This document shows positions 9,093-18,316 of a stretch of 64,000 bases of DNA, in pieces. Positions within the stretch are counted from its first letter, which is position 1; the number at the start of each line of letters is the position of its first letter. The notes under the pieces were generated by a model, which saw only the letters and a list, made by a program, of their open reading frames with translations, had not been told where the DNA came from and made no database searches. A program made the translations under genes and the position numbers. This DNA is from Chryseobacterium sp. GVT01B (GTDB lineage: Bacteria; Bacteroidota; Bacteroidia; Flavobacteriales; Weeksellaceae): the NCBI RefSeq assembly GCF_019970045.1, contig NZ_JAHXYI010000006.1, positions 62,001 to 126,000 on the forward strand. The letters are read 5' to 3'.

Positions 9093-9224
9093 AAAATAAT
9101 AATCAAAAAAATCGTGTAAACATCAGTATTTTCATTAATAATAACTATAATGGGAATGGCTATTTTGAATATCCTCAGGGCTTAATATTCCTTACCTTAG
9201 AGGTCACTTAGTAAAATTATTTTT

Positions 9225-10169
9225 ATGGAAAAAAGAAAGATCAAGAACACCGATTTAACGATTGCGCCAATCAATTTCGGAGGAAATGTTTTTGGATGGA
9301 CGCTGGATGAAAAACAGTCTTTTGATATACTGGACCGCTTTACAGAAGCAGGATTCAATTTTGTAGATACTGCAGATACTTATTCATGGTGGGTAAATGG
9401 CAATGGGGGACAGTCTGAGGAGATCATCGGAAAGTGGATGAAAAGCCGTTCTAACCGTAATGATATCGTTCTGGCAACCAAAGTAGGTTCTGAAACCAAA
9501 GAACATGGCTATGATATCAGCAGAAAACACATTTTACAATCAGTAGATGAGTCGCTGAAAAGGCTTCAGACCGATCATATTGATCTTTATTATACCCATT
9601 TTGATGACAATATCACTCCGGTAGAAGAAACACTTTCGGCTTATGATGAGATCATTAAGGCTGGAAAAGTTCGTTATATTGCGGCTTCCAATTTATCACC
9701 TGAGCGATTAAAAGCATCATTTGAAGCCGCAGAAAAGAATAATCTTCCCAAATATGTTGCATTACAGCCTCACTATAATCTGATGGAAAGAGAAGGTTTT
9801 GAGGGAAATTATGCACCTCTGGCAGAACAGTTTGATTTAAGCGTATTTCCTTATTGGTCTCTTGCTGCTGGTTTTCTAACGGGTAAATACCGTGATGAAG
9901 CAGATCTTGTGAAAAGTGCGAGAGGAGAGGGCGTAAGAAAATATTTAAATGATAAAGGGCTTAAAGTATTAAAAGCACTGGATCAGGTAAGCGCAAAACA
10001 CAATACTACCCAGGGAACGGTTTCTCTGGCATGGCTGTTATCCAATCCTTTAATCACGGCGCCCATTGTAAGTGCTACAAGTGCGTCACAGCTTGAAACA
10101 GTATTCAATGCTCCAAAACTTATTCTGGATCAGGAAGATATTGATTTATTGAATAAAGCGAGCAACTAA
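9225..10169 (+). CDS. aldo/keto reductase
   Basis: NAD(P)H-dependent carbonyl reductase of the aldo/keto reductase superfamily, 314 residues, one TIM barrel, cytoplasmic. The catalytic set is visible: Asp in FVDTADTYS, the Tyr of that motif, Lys in LATKVG and His in YYTHFDD. The layout, with GKVRYIAASN and an SLAAGFLTGKY loop, resembles YajO/Tas-like reductases. The substrate cannot be told. It is a single gene, ended by a strong hairpin terminator and followed by the convergent CLC channel gene. Confidence 0.85.
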   Translation: MEKRKIKNTDLTIAPINFGGNVFGWTLDEKQSFDILDRFTEAGFNFVDTADTYSWWVNGNGGQSEEIIGKWMKSRSNRNDIVLATKVGSETKEHGYDISRKHILQSVDESLKRLQTDHIDLYYTHFDDNITPVEETLSAYDEIIKAGKVRYIAASNLSPERLKASFEAAEKNNLPKYVALQPHYNLMEREGFEGNYAPLAEQFDLSVFPYWSLAAGFLTGKYRDEADLVKSARGEGVRKYLNDKGLKVLKALDQVSAKHNTTQGTVSLAWLLSNPLITAPIVSATSASQLETVFNAPKLILDQEDIDLLNKASN

Positions 10170-10198
10170 TTTTTCAACTTTCATTATAGACTAAAATT

Positions 10199-10227
10199 AA
10201 ATCCGTTCAGTGATGAACGGATTTTTT
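10199..10227 (+). terminator. rho-independent terminator after the aldo/keto reductase
   Basis: AAATCCGTTCA pairs perfectly with TGAACGGATTT around the loop GTGA, then a T run follows. It separates convergent genes. Confidence 0.85.
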
Positions 10228-10243
10228 ATGATGTGACGACGCT

Positions 10244-10300
10244 AACCACCCCGTCAAAAATTCTTTGAATTTTCGCCACCCCTCCAAAGGAAGGGAATTC
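10244..10300 (+). repeat. REP-like repeat, copy A
   Basis: One of five copies in the window of a roughly 57-bp element: CCACCCCGTC, an AT palindrome (AAAATTCTTTGAATTTT), GCCACCCCTCC, then a complementary AGGG-type end and GAATTC. Each copy could form two hairpins. It lies between convergent genes. Confidence 0.75.
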
Positions 10301-10332
10301 AGGTTTTCGGTTGTTATATTCAACATTTAATA

Positions 10333-12180
10333 TTAATCAGAATATTCTTTCAACAGCTGTCTGTAGCTCATCAATATTGAAGATTTTGAAATAAAGCCTA
10401 CAAAATCATTATTTTCGCTCACTACCGGAAGATTCCATACGCCTGTATCATCAAAAGTCTGAAGAATATCCAGCGGTTTATTTTCACGGTGCAGGATAGC
10501 CGGTGGAGTTTTCATAATCTGGGCAACCAATTGGGAAGCATCCATTTCTTTATTAAAAAGATAAGGTCTTATATCATCTAACGTAAGAACTCCTCTCAGT
10601 TTTCTGTTTTCATCCACAACGGCAAAAATATTTTTGTCGCCATTCTTTACCATTTCAAAAAGTTCTGTAACAGGAGCATTTTCATTAATTGTCTGTGAAT
10701 ATTTATCAATAAAATCTTCAGTTCTCAAAGCAAAAAGAAGGTTTTTATCATGTTTATTGGTGAAAATCTTTCCTTCATCTGCTAATGATTTCAGTTCCGG
10801 AGAAATTGGGGAAAACCATTTGGCAATAAGGTAAGACATCACAGAAACAATCATCAGAGGAATGAACAAATCATACCCGAAGCTGGATTCAGCAATCAGA
10901 AATATTGCTGTAAGAGGAGCATACAAAACGCCGCTCATTGCTCCGGCCATTCCTACCAGAACAAGATTCGTTACAGGAACATCTGTAAAACCTATATGCT
11001 GGCAAACCAAAGCAAATAAGTAGCCTAAAGTTCCTCCTGCAAAAAGGGATGGAGCAAAATTACCTCCGTTACCTCCGCTGAATATCGTAAAAGAAGTGGC
11101 AAATGCTTTTAACAGCAATACCAGAACTAAAAATATAATAATGGTCCATTCTCCGATCTCAAAATATCTGAAAAAACTGTTTTCAATAATAGAATGGGTA
11201 TTTCCGTTGGTAAATGCTTTCACCGTTTCATATCCTTCTCCGAATAAGGGAGGAAAAAGAACACACAATAATGAAAGTACAGCGCCTCCAAACATTGCTT
11301 TACGCATTCTGGAAAGCTGAAGCCCTTTTATAAAATGTTCTACTTTTTGAGAAATAATTACAAAATAACGGGCATACAAGCCTGTTACAATTCCTAAGAT
11401 AAGGTAATAAGGAACATTTTTATAGTTGAACGCATCTCTTGTATAAAACCTGAAAAGAACATCTTCCTGAAGCAAAATCCTCGACAAAAGACTTCCGCAG
11501 ACAGCAGCCACAACCAAAGGAATAAAGTCTGTAAAAACCACTCCCGTCAACAGAATTTCAAAGGCAAACATAATTCCGGCAATAGGCGCATTGAATGCCG
11601 ATGCAATCCCTGCTGTAGCACCTGCAGCCAGCAATAAAGTACGTTCTTTATAACTTAATCTGTAGGTTTGTGCATAGTTTGAGCCAATAGCAGCTCCGGT
11701 AACGGCTATAGGACTTTCCAGCCCTGCTGAACCTCCCAACCCTACGGTAACCGCACTTTGTATCACCTGAGAATACATTTTAACGGAAGCTACGATACTG
11801 GAATTCTGTGCAATTTCATAGAGAATGGCCCCGATACCTTTACGATCCTGTCCTTTGAACAATGTCAGAACAATCATTGTGGTAAGAACAATTCCTAAAA
11901 AAGGAAAAACAATATAGAACAGTATCTGATATTCAAAGTGGACTTTATTGGTAATAAAATTGTGGATGTAGTGTACCAACGTTTTCAGAATAACTCCTGC
12001 AAGACCCGCCGTACAGCCTACCAGAATCCCGGAAAGAACAAGAAACTGATTTCGGCTCAGCCTGTTGTTCAGCCAATGCAGAATAAGCTCATAGCTGCGT
12101 GCTTTTTCTAATCCGTATTTCTGGAAATCTCTTTTAAATTTAAGGAAGCTCAGGTACTTTTTTTTGTTGTGAATTTTCAC
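10333..12180 (-). CDS. CLC-family chloride channel or Cl-/H+ antiporter with CBS pair
   Basis: Inner-membrane anion transporter of 615 residues. Residues 45-460 hold the many membrane helices of a CLC. The anion-gate motif GxExP appears as GLESP with the gating glutamate at residue 155, and the helix-N motif as FSGGNGGNFAPSLFAGG. The C-terminal 130 residues form two CBS domains (from FIDKYSQTINENAPVTEL to the end), which in this family sense adenine nucleotides or ionic state. It is a monocistronic gene convergent with the aldo/keto reductase. Whether it is a channel or an exchanger cannot be told here. Confidence 0.9.
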   Translation of the reverse strand: MKIHNKKKYLSFLKFKRDFQKYGLEKARSYELILHWLNNRLSRNQFLVLSGILVGCTAGLAGVILKTLVHYIHNFITNKVHFEYQILFYIVFPFLGIVLTTMIVLTLFKGQDRKGIGAILYEIAQNSSIVASVKMYSQVIQSAVTVGLGGSAGLESPIAVTGAAIGSNYAQTYRLSYKERTLLLAAGATAGIASAFNAPIAGIMFAFEILLTGVVFTDFIPLVVAAVCGSLLSRILLQEDVLFRFYTRDAFNYKNVPYYLILGIVTGLYARYFVIISQKVEHFIKGLQLSRMRKAMFGGAVLSLLCVLFPPLFGEGYETVKAFTNGNTHSIIENSFFRYFEIGEWTIIIFLVLVLLLKAFATSFTIFSGGNGGNFAPSLFAGGTLGYLFALVCQHIGFTDVPVTNLVLVGMAGAMSGVLYAPLTAIFLIAESSFGYDLFIPLMIVSVMSYLIAKWFSPISPELKSLADEGKIFTNKHDKNLLFALRTEDFIDKYSQTINENAPVTELFEMVKNGDKNIFAVVDENRKLRGVLTLDDIRPYLFNKEMDASQLVAQIMKTPPAILHRENKPLDILQTFDDTGVWNLPVVSENNDFVGFISKSSILMSYRQLLKEYSD

Positions 12181-12302
12181 CTTGGAAACATTTTTATGCT
12201 GCTATGAATAGATACAGCTCCGTAAATTTATGAAATATCTTACAAAAACACCTAAAAACACCTTTCTCAATTTCTGTTCATCATCTTTATTTATGACAAA
12301 CT

Positions 12303-13295
12303 TTATCCTTTTTTCTTAGAATTACCCGTCAATAATAATCCTGCAGCTACCGCTCCAATAAGTCCTGCACCTGCCCAGATCAAAGGTTTTGCGGGAATAG
12401 AAAACAATGTTTTCCCATCAATTCCCATATTTCCTTTAGAAGGTTCCTGTACATTTCCGCCGGTATTTTTATCCTGATGCGCTTTTTTCATGACCATCCG
12501 CATTCCTGCTGAAGAGACATAGCGAATGACTCCCGGAAACATTTCATACAGGTTTTTAAATACTACTGCAGACCAATCGGGATAGGTAGCTTCTTTTGGG
12601 CTCTTGGCAGTCTCTACAATGGAAGCGGCCAGTTTACGCGGATCAAATGAAGGAGGAGGTGTACCGAGTTTTATTCCTGAGTAATTAGCGGCATGTTCTA
12701 TTCCTGATGATTTCTGAAATCCCGGGTAAAGCGCACAGATATGAATATCAGGAAAATCCGAAACTTCTCTCTGTAAGGTTTCCACCATACCGCGGATTCC
12801 AAATTTTGAGGCCGTATAGGCTGTTCCATACGGTGCAGGCATCCATCCGCCTATGGAAATATTGTTAAGCAATACTCCCTTTTTCTGTTTCTTAAAGACA
12901 GGAAGCACTGCATGGGCCGAGTGCATGTATCCCAGTAAGTTTGTTTTCACGATCTGATCGCTTACATCAACCGGAATTTCCTCAAATTTACCAAATGCCA
13001 GCACTCCGGCATTATTCACCCAGTAATCAATTTTACCACTAAATTCAAGGGCTTCTTTAACTAAATTTTGAACATCTCCGGCTATAGAAGTATCTGTGGG
13101 AACAACAATCACCGTAGCCCCAAGTTTTCTGCATAGTTCTGCCGTTTCTTTCAAAGCTTCTTCACCTCTTGCTGCCAGCACAAGATCTGCTCTCTGTTCC
13201 GCAAAAGCTTCTGCTGTTGCTTTCCCAATACCACTTGAAGCACCTGTAATGACCACTGTTTCTCCAAAAAAAGGAGGTCTTCTTTGATTTTTCAT
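12303..13295 (-). CDS. SDR-family oxidoreductase with C-terminal membrane anchor
   Basis: Short-chain dehydrogenase of 330 residues. The Rossmann motif TGASSGIG is at about 17-24, the structural motif NNAG near 93, and the catalytic Ser-Tyr-Lys set shows as NNISIGG and YTASK. It is longer than the usual 250 residues: a roughly 80-residue tail ends in a Gly/Ala-rich hydrophobic segment (AGAGLIGAVAAGLLL) that looks like a membrane anchor. It follows the NDH-2-like gene by 33 bases on the same strand, so the two are probably co-transcribed. Substrate unknown. Confidence 0.85.
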   Translation of the reverse strand: MKNQRRPPFFGETVVITGASSGIGKATAEAFAEQRADLVLAARGEEALKETAELCRKLGATVIVVPTDTSIAGDVQNLVKEALEFSGKIDYWVNNAGVLAFGKFEEIPVDVSDQIVKTNLLGYMHSAHAVLPVFKKQKKGVLLNNISIGGWMPAPYGTAYTASKFGIRGMVETLQREVSDFPDIHICALYPGFQKSSGIEHAANYSGIKLGTPPPSFDPRKLAASIVETAKSPKEATYPDWSAVVFKNLYEMFPGVIRYVSSAGMRMVMKKAHQDKNTGGNVQEPSKGNMGIDGKTLFSIPAKPLIWAGAGLIGAVAAGLLLTGNSKKKG

Positions 13296-13328
13296 AATAA
13301 TAGAGATTTAAGTGTTGGTATTTTTTAA

Positions 13329-14597
13329 TTATCCGTTCCCTGTATTTCTTTTTGGAAAGAGAATAAGCCTGATGGATGGATTGTTGGTGATAAACAGACG
13401 GAACCAGTCCATTGCCATCTGAATTTTATTTTTGAATCCTACCAAAGGAATAATATGAATGAAAAGCCAGGTGAGCCACGCTATGAATCCATTAAAAGAA
13501 TGCTTTGGAAGATCTACCACAGCATTGTATTTTGAAATAATCGCCATACTGCCTTTATCATTGTACCGGAATTGCTCCAGAACTTTTCCGTCTTCTATCC
13601 GTTTAAAATTGGCAGCTAGATTTTTACCCTGCTGAATGGCAACCTGAGCGAGCTGAGGATGGCCTTTGGGATATTTTTCTTCGGCCAGCATTAAAGAAAT
13701 ATCTCCCAATGCATATATATTTGTGATCCCTTCTACTTTGTTATAGGCATCCACCAAAACCCGTCTTCCTTTTCCAATGCTTTCTTCCGGTAAACCCGGG
13801 ATTTCTTTTCCTATCACCCCCGAAGTCCATATCAGGGTTTCTGTCTCGATAGAATTTCCGTCACTTAATATGACTTTATTGTCTGTATAATCTTTTACGG
13901 AAACATTCAGCAGAATTTTAACACCTAATTCTTTCAGTTTTTCATAGGCTGTTTCCTGGGCGAGTCGGCTCATGGGTGAAAGTAAGGTAGGCAAAGCATC
14001 AATCAGATAAAGATTAGAAAGCCCCAGTTTTATTTCAGGATATTCTTTCTGAGCAATATATTTTCCCATTTCGGCCAGCATCCCTGCCAGTTCTACTCCT
14101 GTGGGACCGCCTCCTGCAATAACGATATTCTGAAGTTTTTCGGCTTCTTTAATGTCTTTATTCCGGGCAGCTTCTTCCAGGGTCAGTAGGATATGATTTC
14201 TGAGATAAAGTGCTTCTTCAATATTTTTCATAGGCAGAGCGCATTTCTTTACACTCTCCATTCCAAAGAAATTAGATTCTGTTCCTAATGCCAATACCAG
14301 ATAATCATAGTTCAGGTTTCCCGTATCAGTTTCTACTATTTTACTTTCAGGGTTTACTTTCAACAGGCTTCCCATATGAAATTTCACATGTTTGTCGTTG
14401 GAAAAAAGTTTCCTGAAAGGGTAGCTGATATTGGTAGCTTCTATGAAGGAAGTAGCAACCTGATAGATGAGTGGCGGGAAAAAATGATAATTGTTCTTAT
14501 CAACCAGGGTTATTTTGAACCTTTTATCATTTTTGAGAGATTTGATAAGATTGATCCCCGCAAATCCTCCTCCTACGATTAGAATATGCTTTTTCAT
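13329..14597 (-). CDS. NAD(P)/FAD-dependent oxidoreductase, NDH-2-like
   Basis: Two-dinucleotide-fold flavoprotein of 422 residues resembling type II NADH:quinone dehydrogenases, which pass electrons from NADH to membrane quinones without pumping protons. The FAD motif GGGFAG is at residues 8-13, the NADH-binding motif GGGPTGVELAG in the middle, and the second FAD motif as TNIYALGDIS near residue 300. The C-terminal part (about 365-400) has a hydrophobic segment (FIAWLTWLFIHIIPLVGF) typical of the membrane-associating end of NDH-2. It leads a two-gene operon with the SDR gene. Confidence 0.85.
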   Translation of the reverse strand: MKKHILIVGGGFAGINLIKSLKNDKRFKITLVDKNNYHFFPPLIYQVATSFIEATNISYPFRKLFSNDKHVKFHMGSLLKVNPESKIVETDTGNLNYDYLVLALGTESNFFGMESVKKCALPMKNIEEALYLRNHILLTLEEAARNKDIKEAEKLQNIVIAGGGPTGVELAGMLAEMGKYIAQKEYPEIKLGLSNLYLIDALPTLLSPMSRLAQETAYEKLKELGVKILLNVSVKDYTDNKVILSDGNSIETETLIWTSGVIGKEIPGLPEESIGKGRRVLVDAYNKVEGITNIYALGDISLMLAEEKYPKGHPQLAQVAIQQGKNLAANFKRIEDGKVLEQFRYNDKGSMAIISKYNAVVDLPKHSFNGFIAWLTWLFIHIIPLVGFKNKIQMAMDWFRLFITNNPSIRLILFPKRNTGNG

Positions 14598-14810
14598 AAT
14601 AAATTGTTATTGAAATGGTGTACTGAAAGAGATTCAATAACAGGACCAAAGAAGTTCCAAAATAAATATTTAACATAATGTTTAAAACAACAAAACCTAC
14701 CTTGTTTTAATGAGAAACAAGAGTTTCAGGATGTACTGTCTATTTTCCTTTTAACGTTTCGCACGATGTTTGCAGCCTGTTTAAGAATCCAACACTTTAA
14801 ATATATTCAT

Positions 14811-15806
14811 ATGAAAACAGAGATTTTAACAGAAAAGCACCGACTGGGAATAGGTGGAGTAGCGATAGGAACGGCTTTTGAAAATATTACTGATGAACAG
14901 GCTCATAAGATACTGCAAACAGCCTGGGACACAGGAATCCGATATTATGATACGTCTCCGTGGTATGGACTGACTAAGAGTGAGCGAAGATTCGGAGGTT
15001 TTCTTAAGGATAAAGACAGGAGTGATTTTATTTTTTCAACCAAAGTAGGAAGACTTTTTCATAAGGTTCCTGAATCTGAAGTTCCGCCTACCATGTGGAA
15101 AAATCCTCTTCACTACGATTTCTTTCATGATTATACAGCCGATGCTGTGCAAAGATCTATTGAAAACAGCCTGGAAAGAACCGGACTGAGTCATATTGAT
15201 ATCGTTTACATTCATGACCTGTCTGAAGATCAGGTAGGAGACCGCTATCCTTATTTTCTGAAACAGGCTAGAGAAGGGGCTTTTAAGATTCTTTCAAAGC
15301 TTAGGGAACAGGGAATTATCAAAGCATGGGGAATGGGCGTAAATAAGATAGAACCTATTTTAGATTGTATAGACTCTGCCGATCCGGATATCTGTCTTTC
15401 TGCAACGCAGTATTCTATTCTGGAACATGAAGATGCAGTAGACCGGCTGCTTCCCGTTGTGAGAAAAGCGGGGGTAAAACTTGTTTCGGGAGCAGGATAT
15501 AATTCAGGGTATCTGGCAGGAAGAGAGCGCTACAATTATAAAGATGTGATCCCAAAAGGAATGCATGAGAAAAGAGCCCGGATGGCTTCTATTGCAGAAA
15601 AATACAACATAAGTATTATTGATGCTGCTCTTCATTTTGTATTGGCTTCTGATGAGTTTGCTTCTATTATTCCCGGAGCGAGCCAGCCTGAACAGGTAAA
15701 AGATAATATGAAAGCTCTCAATACTACCATTCCTGTTGAATTCTGGACAGAGTTAAAAAATGAAGGATTGATTTATGAGAAGGCACAGGTTCCGGGAGGA
15801 AAATAA
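14811..15806 (+). CDS. aldo/keto reductase, D-threo-aldose dehydrogenase-like
   Basis: TIM-barrel NAD(P)-dependent oxidoreductase of 331 residues. Motifs include LGIGGVAIGTAF at the start, YYDTSPWYG with the catalytic Asp and Tyr, FSTKVGR with Lys, and IVYIHD with His. This arrangement resembles the L-fucose/D-threo-aldose 1-dehydrogenase and pyridoxal-dehydrogenase branch. I chose the ATG at 14811 because the upstream ATG at 14766 adds 15 residues without family likeness. It lies upstream of the two-component system but 70 bases away, so co-regulation is uncertain. Confidence 0.8.
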   Translation: MKTEILTEKHRLGIGGVAIGTAFENITDEQAHKILQTAWDTGIRYYDTSPWYGLTKSERRFGGFLKDKDRSDFIFSTKVGRLFHKVPESEVPPTMWKNPLHYDFFHDYTADAVQRSIENSLERTGLSHIDIVYIHDLSEDQVGDRYPYFLKQAREGAFKILSKLREQGIIKAWGMGVNKIEPILDCIDSADPDICLSATQYSILEHEDAVDRLLPVVRKAGVKLVSGAGYNSGYLAGRERYNYKDVIPKGMHEKRARMASIAEKYNISIIDAALHFVLASDEFASIIPGASQPEQVKDNMKALNTTIPVEFWTELKNEGLIYEKAQVPGGK

Positions 15807-15839
15807 ATAGTTTATATCTTTTATGTTTATTCGCTTAAA

Positions 15840-15872
15840 TTCAAAATTTCTTCAAAATTTAATGATAGTTTT
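15840..15872 (+). promoter_or_regulatory. 11-bp direct repeat operator and -7-like box of the two-component operon
   Basis: TTCAAAATTTC (15840-15850) is directly followed by TTCAAAATTTA (15851-15861), a tandem repeat with the 11-bp period expected for OmpR/PhoB-type regulators. Four bases later stands TAGTTTTA (15865-15872), seven of eight matches to the Bacteroidota -7 box. The ATG of the response regulator is at 15878. The same repeat and spacing recur at 18317. Confidence 0.55.
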
Positions 15873-15877
15873 ATGCC

Positions 15878-16552
15878 ATGAAAATTCTAATCGTTGAAGA
15901 CGAAGCAGCACTTACCCAAAGTATTTCCGAATATCTGTCCGGAGAAAACTACCTGTGTGAAGCAGCCAGTACATTCAGTGAAGCTATGAGTAAAATAGAG
16001 ATATTTGACTATGACTGCATTTTACTGGACATTATGCTTCCGGATGGAAATGGTCTGAAAATACTTGAAGAATTAAAAAAGCAACAGAAACAGGACGGCG
16101 TTATTATTATTTCTGCCAAGAATGCTCTGGATGATAAAATTGAAGGATTAAAACTGGGTGCAGATGATTATCTTACCAAACCTTTTCATCTCTCTGAGCT
16201 TATGGCAAGGGTATATTCTATTATCCGGAGGAAGCAGTTCAGCAGCTCCAATGTGGTAAAACAAAATGAGCTTCAGATTGATTTGCTGGCTAAAACGGTT
16301 GCTGTAAATGATGAAGCCATTTCATTAACCAAAAAAGAATTTGATCTCTTGATTTATTTTATAGGCAATAAAAATAAAGTCATCTCCAAAAGTACACTGG
16401 CAGAGCATCTTTCCGGAGATCTTGCAGATATGCTAGACAATCATGATTTTGTATATGCTCACGTAAAAAACCTTAAGAAAAAGCTGTATGATGGGGGATG
16501 CGGACATTATCTGAAAACGGTGTATGGAACGGGGTATAAGTGGGAAAGCTAG
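15878..16552 (+). CDS. OmpR-family response regulator
   Basis: DNA-binding response regulator of 224 residues. The receiver domain has the acidic pair E7-D8, the phospho-acceptor Asp51 (ILLDIMLPDGNG) and the conserved Lys in DDYLTKPFHLSEL. From about residue 128 there is a winged-helix output domain (SLTKKEFDLLIYFIGNKNKVIS ending TVYGTGYKWES). The partner histidine kinase gene lies 450 bases downstream, separated only by a four-helix-bundle gene. The tandem repeat just upstream suggests autoregulation (inference). Confidence 0.93.
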   Translation: MKILIVEDEAALTQSISEYLSGENYLCEAASTFSEAMSKIEIFDYDCILLDIMLPDGNGLKILEELKKQQKQDGVIIISAKNALDDKIEGLKLGADDYLTKPFHLSELMARVYSIIRRKQFSSSNVVKQNELQIDLLAKTVAVNDEAISLTKKEFDLLIYFIGNKNKVISKSTLAEHLSGDLADMLDNHDFVYAHVKNLKKKLYDGGCGHYLKTVYGTGYKWES

Positions 16553-17001
16553 ATTAATTATGAATTATGAATTATAAATGATGAATTATAAATTATGAGT
16601 GAAAAGAAAAATGTACTGAAAGATAAGAGTTTTAATTTTGCAATAAGGATTATTAATCTTTTTAAATATCTTTCTACTTCTAAGAATGAATATGTTCTGA
16701 GTAAACAGTTATTAAGAAGCGGAACAGCAGTAGGAGCTTTAATAAGGGAGTCACAGAATGCAGAAAGTAAAGCTGACTTTATTCATAAACTCGCTGTTGC
16801 TCAAAAAGAATGTGATGAATCTATTTACTGGATTGAGCTTTTATATCATACTGAATATTTATCATCTACTGAATTTGAAAGCATAAATAATGAAGCCATA
16901 GAAATATTAAAAATAATCCGAAGCATCATCATTACATCAAAAAACAAATAGTCTTCCGTAGAAAATAACAATTCATAACTCATAATTTATAATTCATAAT
17001 T
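16553..17001. repeat. AT-rich inverted-repeat-flanked insert between response regulator and kinase genes
   Basis: A 20-base sequence at 16581-16600 recurs as its exact inverse complement at 16978-16997, and both sides are extended by looser copies of AATTATGAATTATAAA. The unit carries one gene (16595-16951) and ends right at the start codon of the kinase. Without it the regulator and kinase genes would be adjacent, as is usual. It looks like a small inserted cassette. Confidence 0.55.
16595..16951 (+). CDS. four-helix-bundle protein (S23/IVP family)
   Basis: Small all-helical protein of 118 residues. FAIRIINLFKYL, LSKQLLRSGTAVGALIRESQNAESKADFIHKL and CDESIYWIELL are the hallmarks of the S23-like four-helix-bundle family. 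Relatives are encoded in intervening sequences of 23S rRNA genes and, as Avd, beside diversity-generating retroelements; the cellular role of stand-alone copies is unknown. Here it sits inside a two-component operon, and its first codons overlap the left arm of a 20-bp inverted repeat. No reverse transcriptase is nearby. Role in signalling is unlikely; insertion is the simpler reading. Confidence 0.85.
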   Translation: MSEKKNVLKDKSFNFAIRIINLFKYLSTSKNEYVLSKQLLRSGTAVGALIRESQNAESKADFIHKLAVAQKECDESIYWIELLYHTEYLSSTEFESINNEAIEILKIIRSIIITSKNK

Positions 17002-18291
17002 ATGTTGAAGCCTCTACTCACCAAAACCACAAAGCCCTTTCTCATCTACGTGCTTATTGTGTTGATGATAAGTATTCCTGTATATTATTTTGTGGTGGAC
17101 ACCATCTGGAAAAGTGAACTGGATGAGCATAATCAGATTATCGTAGAGAAAACGGCGTATGAATTTAACCAATTAAAGCTGTCTGAAAAAGAATTGGATA
17201 AAAGCCTTGCGCTATGGAATGACATCCAGCCTGAGACGAATATTGAGAAAATTTCAAATCAACAAATAAAAAAGGATACGGTTTATACTTATGAAAAGCA
17301 CCTGCCCTTTATTTCGGAACAAAAAAAGGAGCGCTACAGATGTCTGAAAAAAGTCGTTTATCTTCAGAACAAACCTTATCTTTTTACCATACAGACCAAT
17401 ATTGAGGAATCACACGAAACAATAGCTGTGATTGCGATGATTACCATTTTTTTCTTTGTAATCATTGTTTTAGGGCTTTTATACCTGAACAGAAGGCTTT
17501 CTTCATCTATCTGGAAACCATTCAGAAATACATTGGATCAACTGAAAACCTTCAATCTTAACAGTCAGAATACCATACAATTTCCAGCTTCTGACACCAC
17601 AGAATTTGAAGAACTGAATCAGTCTCTTTATAAACTGATAGAACGTAATATTTCTACTTATAAAACCCAGAAAGAATTTACAGAAAACGCTTCCCATGAG
17701 CTGCAGACTCCTTTGGCCATCATTAAGAATAAGCTTGATCTTTTGCTTCAGGATCAGAATCTCACTGAAAAGCAGTACAGAATTGCTGAAGATATGAACA
17801 AGGCTCTTACAAGAAGCTCCCGCATCAATAAAAACCTCTTGCTGCTTGCTAAAATTGAGAATAACCAGTTTGACAGTTCTGAGATTGTTTTGTTTGACCA
17901 TTTACTTCAACAAAGTATAGATACGCTCGGGGAACATTTTGAGCAAAAAAATATTTCTGTTCAGGAAGAGATCTCTGGCAGTGTACAGGTGAATGGAAAC
18001 AGCATTCTCACAGAAATACTGATCAACAACCTCATCATCAATGCCATTCGCCATACTTCTCCTGGAGGTTTTATTGCTATACAATTGACGGGTTCATCTT
18101 TTGAAGTTTCCAATTCCGGAGCTGAAAAGCTGAATACGGATTTCCTGTTCAAAAGATTTTCAAAACTTTCAACAGATAACAGCGGAAGCGGGCTGGGACT
18201 CGCTATCATTCAGGAAATCTGCAGGTTTCATCATTGGACGATCAGCTATCGCTTTGAAAACAATCGCCATATCTTCACTGTTAAATTATAG
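17002..18291 (+). CDS. sensor histidine kinase
   Basis: Membrane histidine kinase of 429 residues, partner of the OmpR-type regulator upstream. It has a first membrane helix at about 12-32, a short periplasmic sensor (about 33-135) and a second helix at about 138-162. A linker leads to a DHp domain with the phospho-acceptor His232 in ENASHELQTPL, and then to an ATP-binding domain with N (NNLIINAIRHTSPGG) and G (SGSGLGLAII) boxes. The sensor is small and gives no ligand hint. Genes for an outer-membrane receptor, a PAP2 phosphatase and a repeat membrane protein follow, which suggests an envelope signal (inference). Confidence 0.92.
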   Translation: MLKPLLTKTTKPFLIYVLIVLMISIPVYYFVVDTIWKSELDEHNQIIVEKTAYEFNQLKLSEKELDKSLALWNDIQPETNIEKISNQQIKKDTVYTYEKHLPFISEQKKERYRCLKKVVYLQNKPYLFTIQTNIEESHETIAVIAMITIFFFVIIVLGLLYLNRRLSSSIWKPFRNTLDQLKTFNLNSQNTIQFPASDTTEFEELNQSLYKLIERNISTYKTQKEFTENASHELQTPLAIIKNKLDLLLQDQNLTEKQYRIAEDMNKALTRSSRINKNLLLLAKIENNQFDSSEIVLFDHLLQQSIDTLGEHFEQKNISVQEEISGSVQVNGNSILTEILINNLIINAIRHTSPGGFIAIQLTGSSFEVSNSGAEKLNTDFLFKRFSKLSTDNSGSGLGLAIIQEICRFHHWTISYRFENNRHIFTVKL

Positions 18292-18316
18292 TTAAAGAAT
18301 TTCACGGCTCCGGCAA

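Noticed and set aside
9020..9211. 63-codon reading frame
   Set aside because: It lies largely within the second 155-bp repeat and has no protein-like features.
16595..16951. Avd accessory gene of a diversity-generating retroelement
   Set aside because: No reverse transcriptase, template repeat or variable target gene is nearby; only the four-helix fold is shared.
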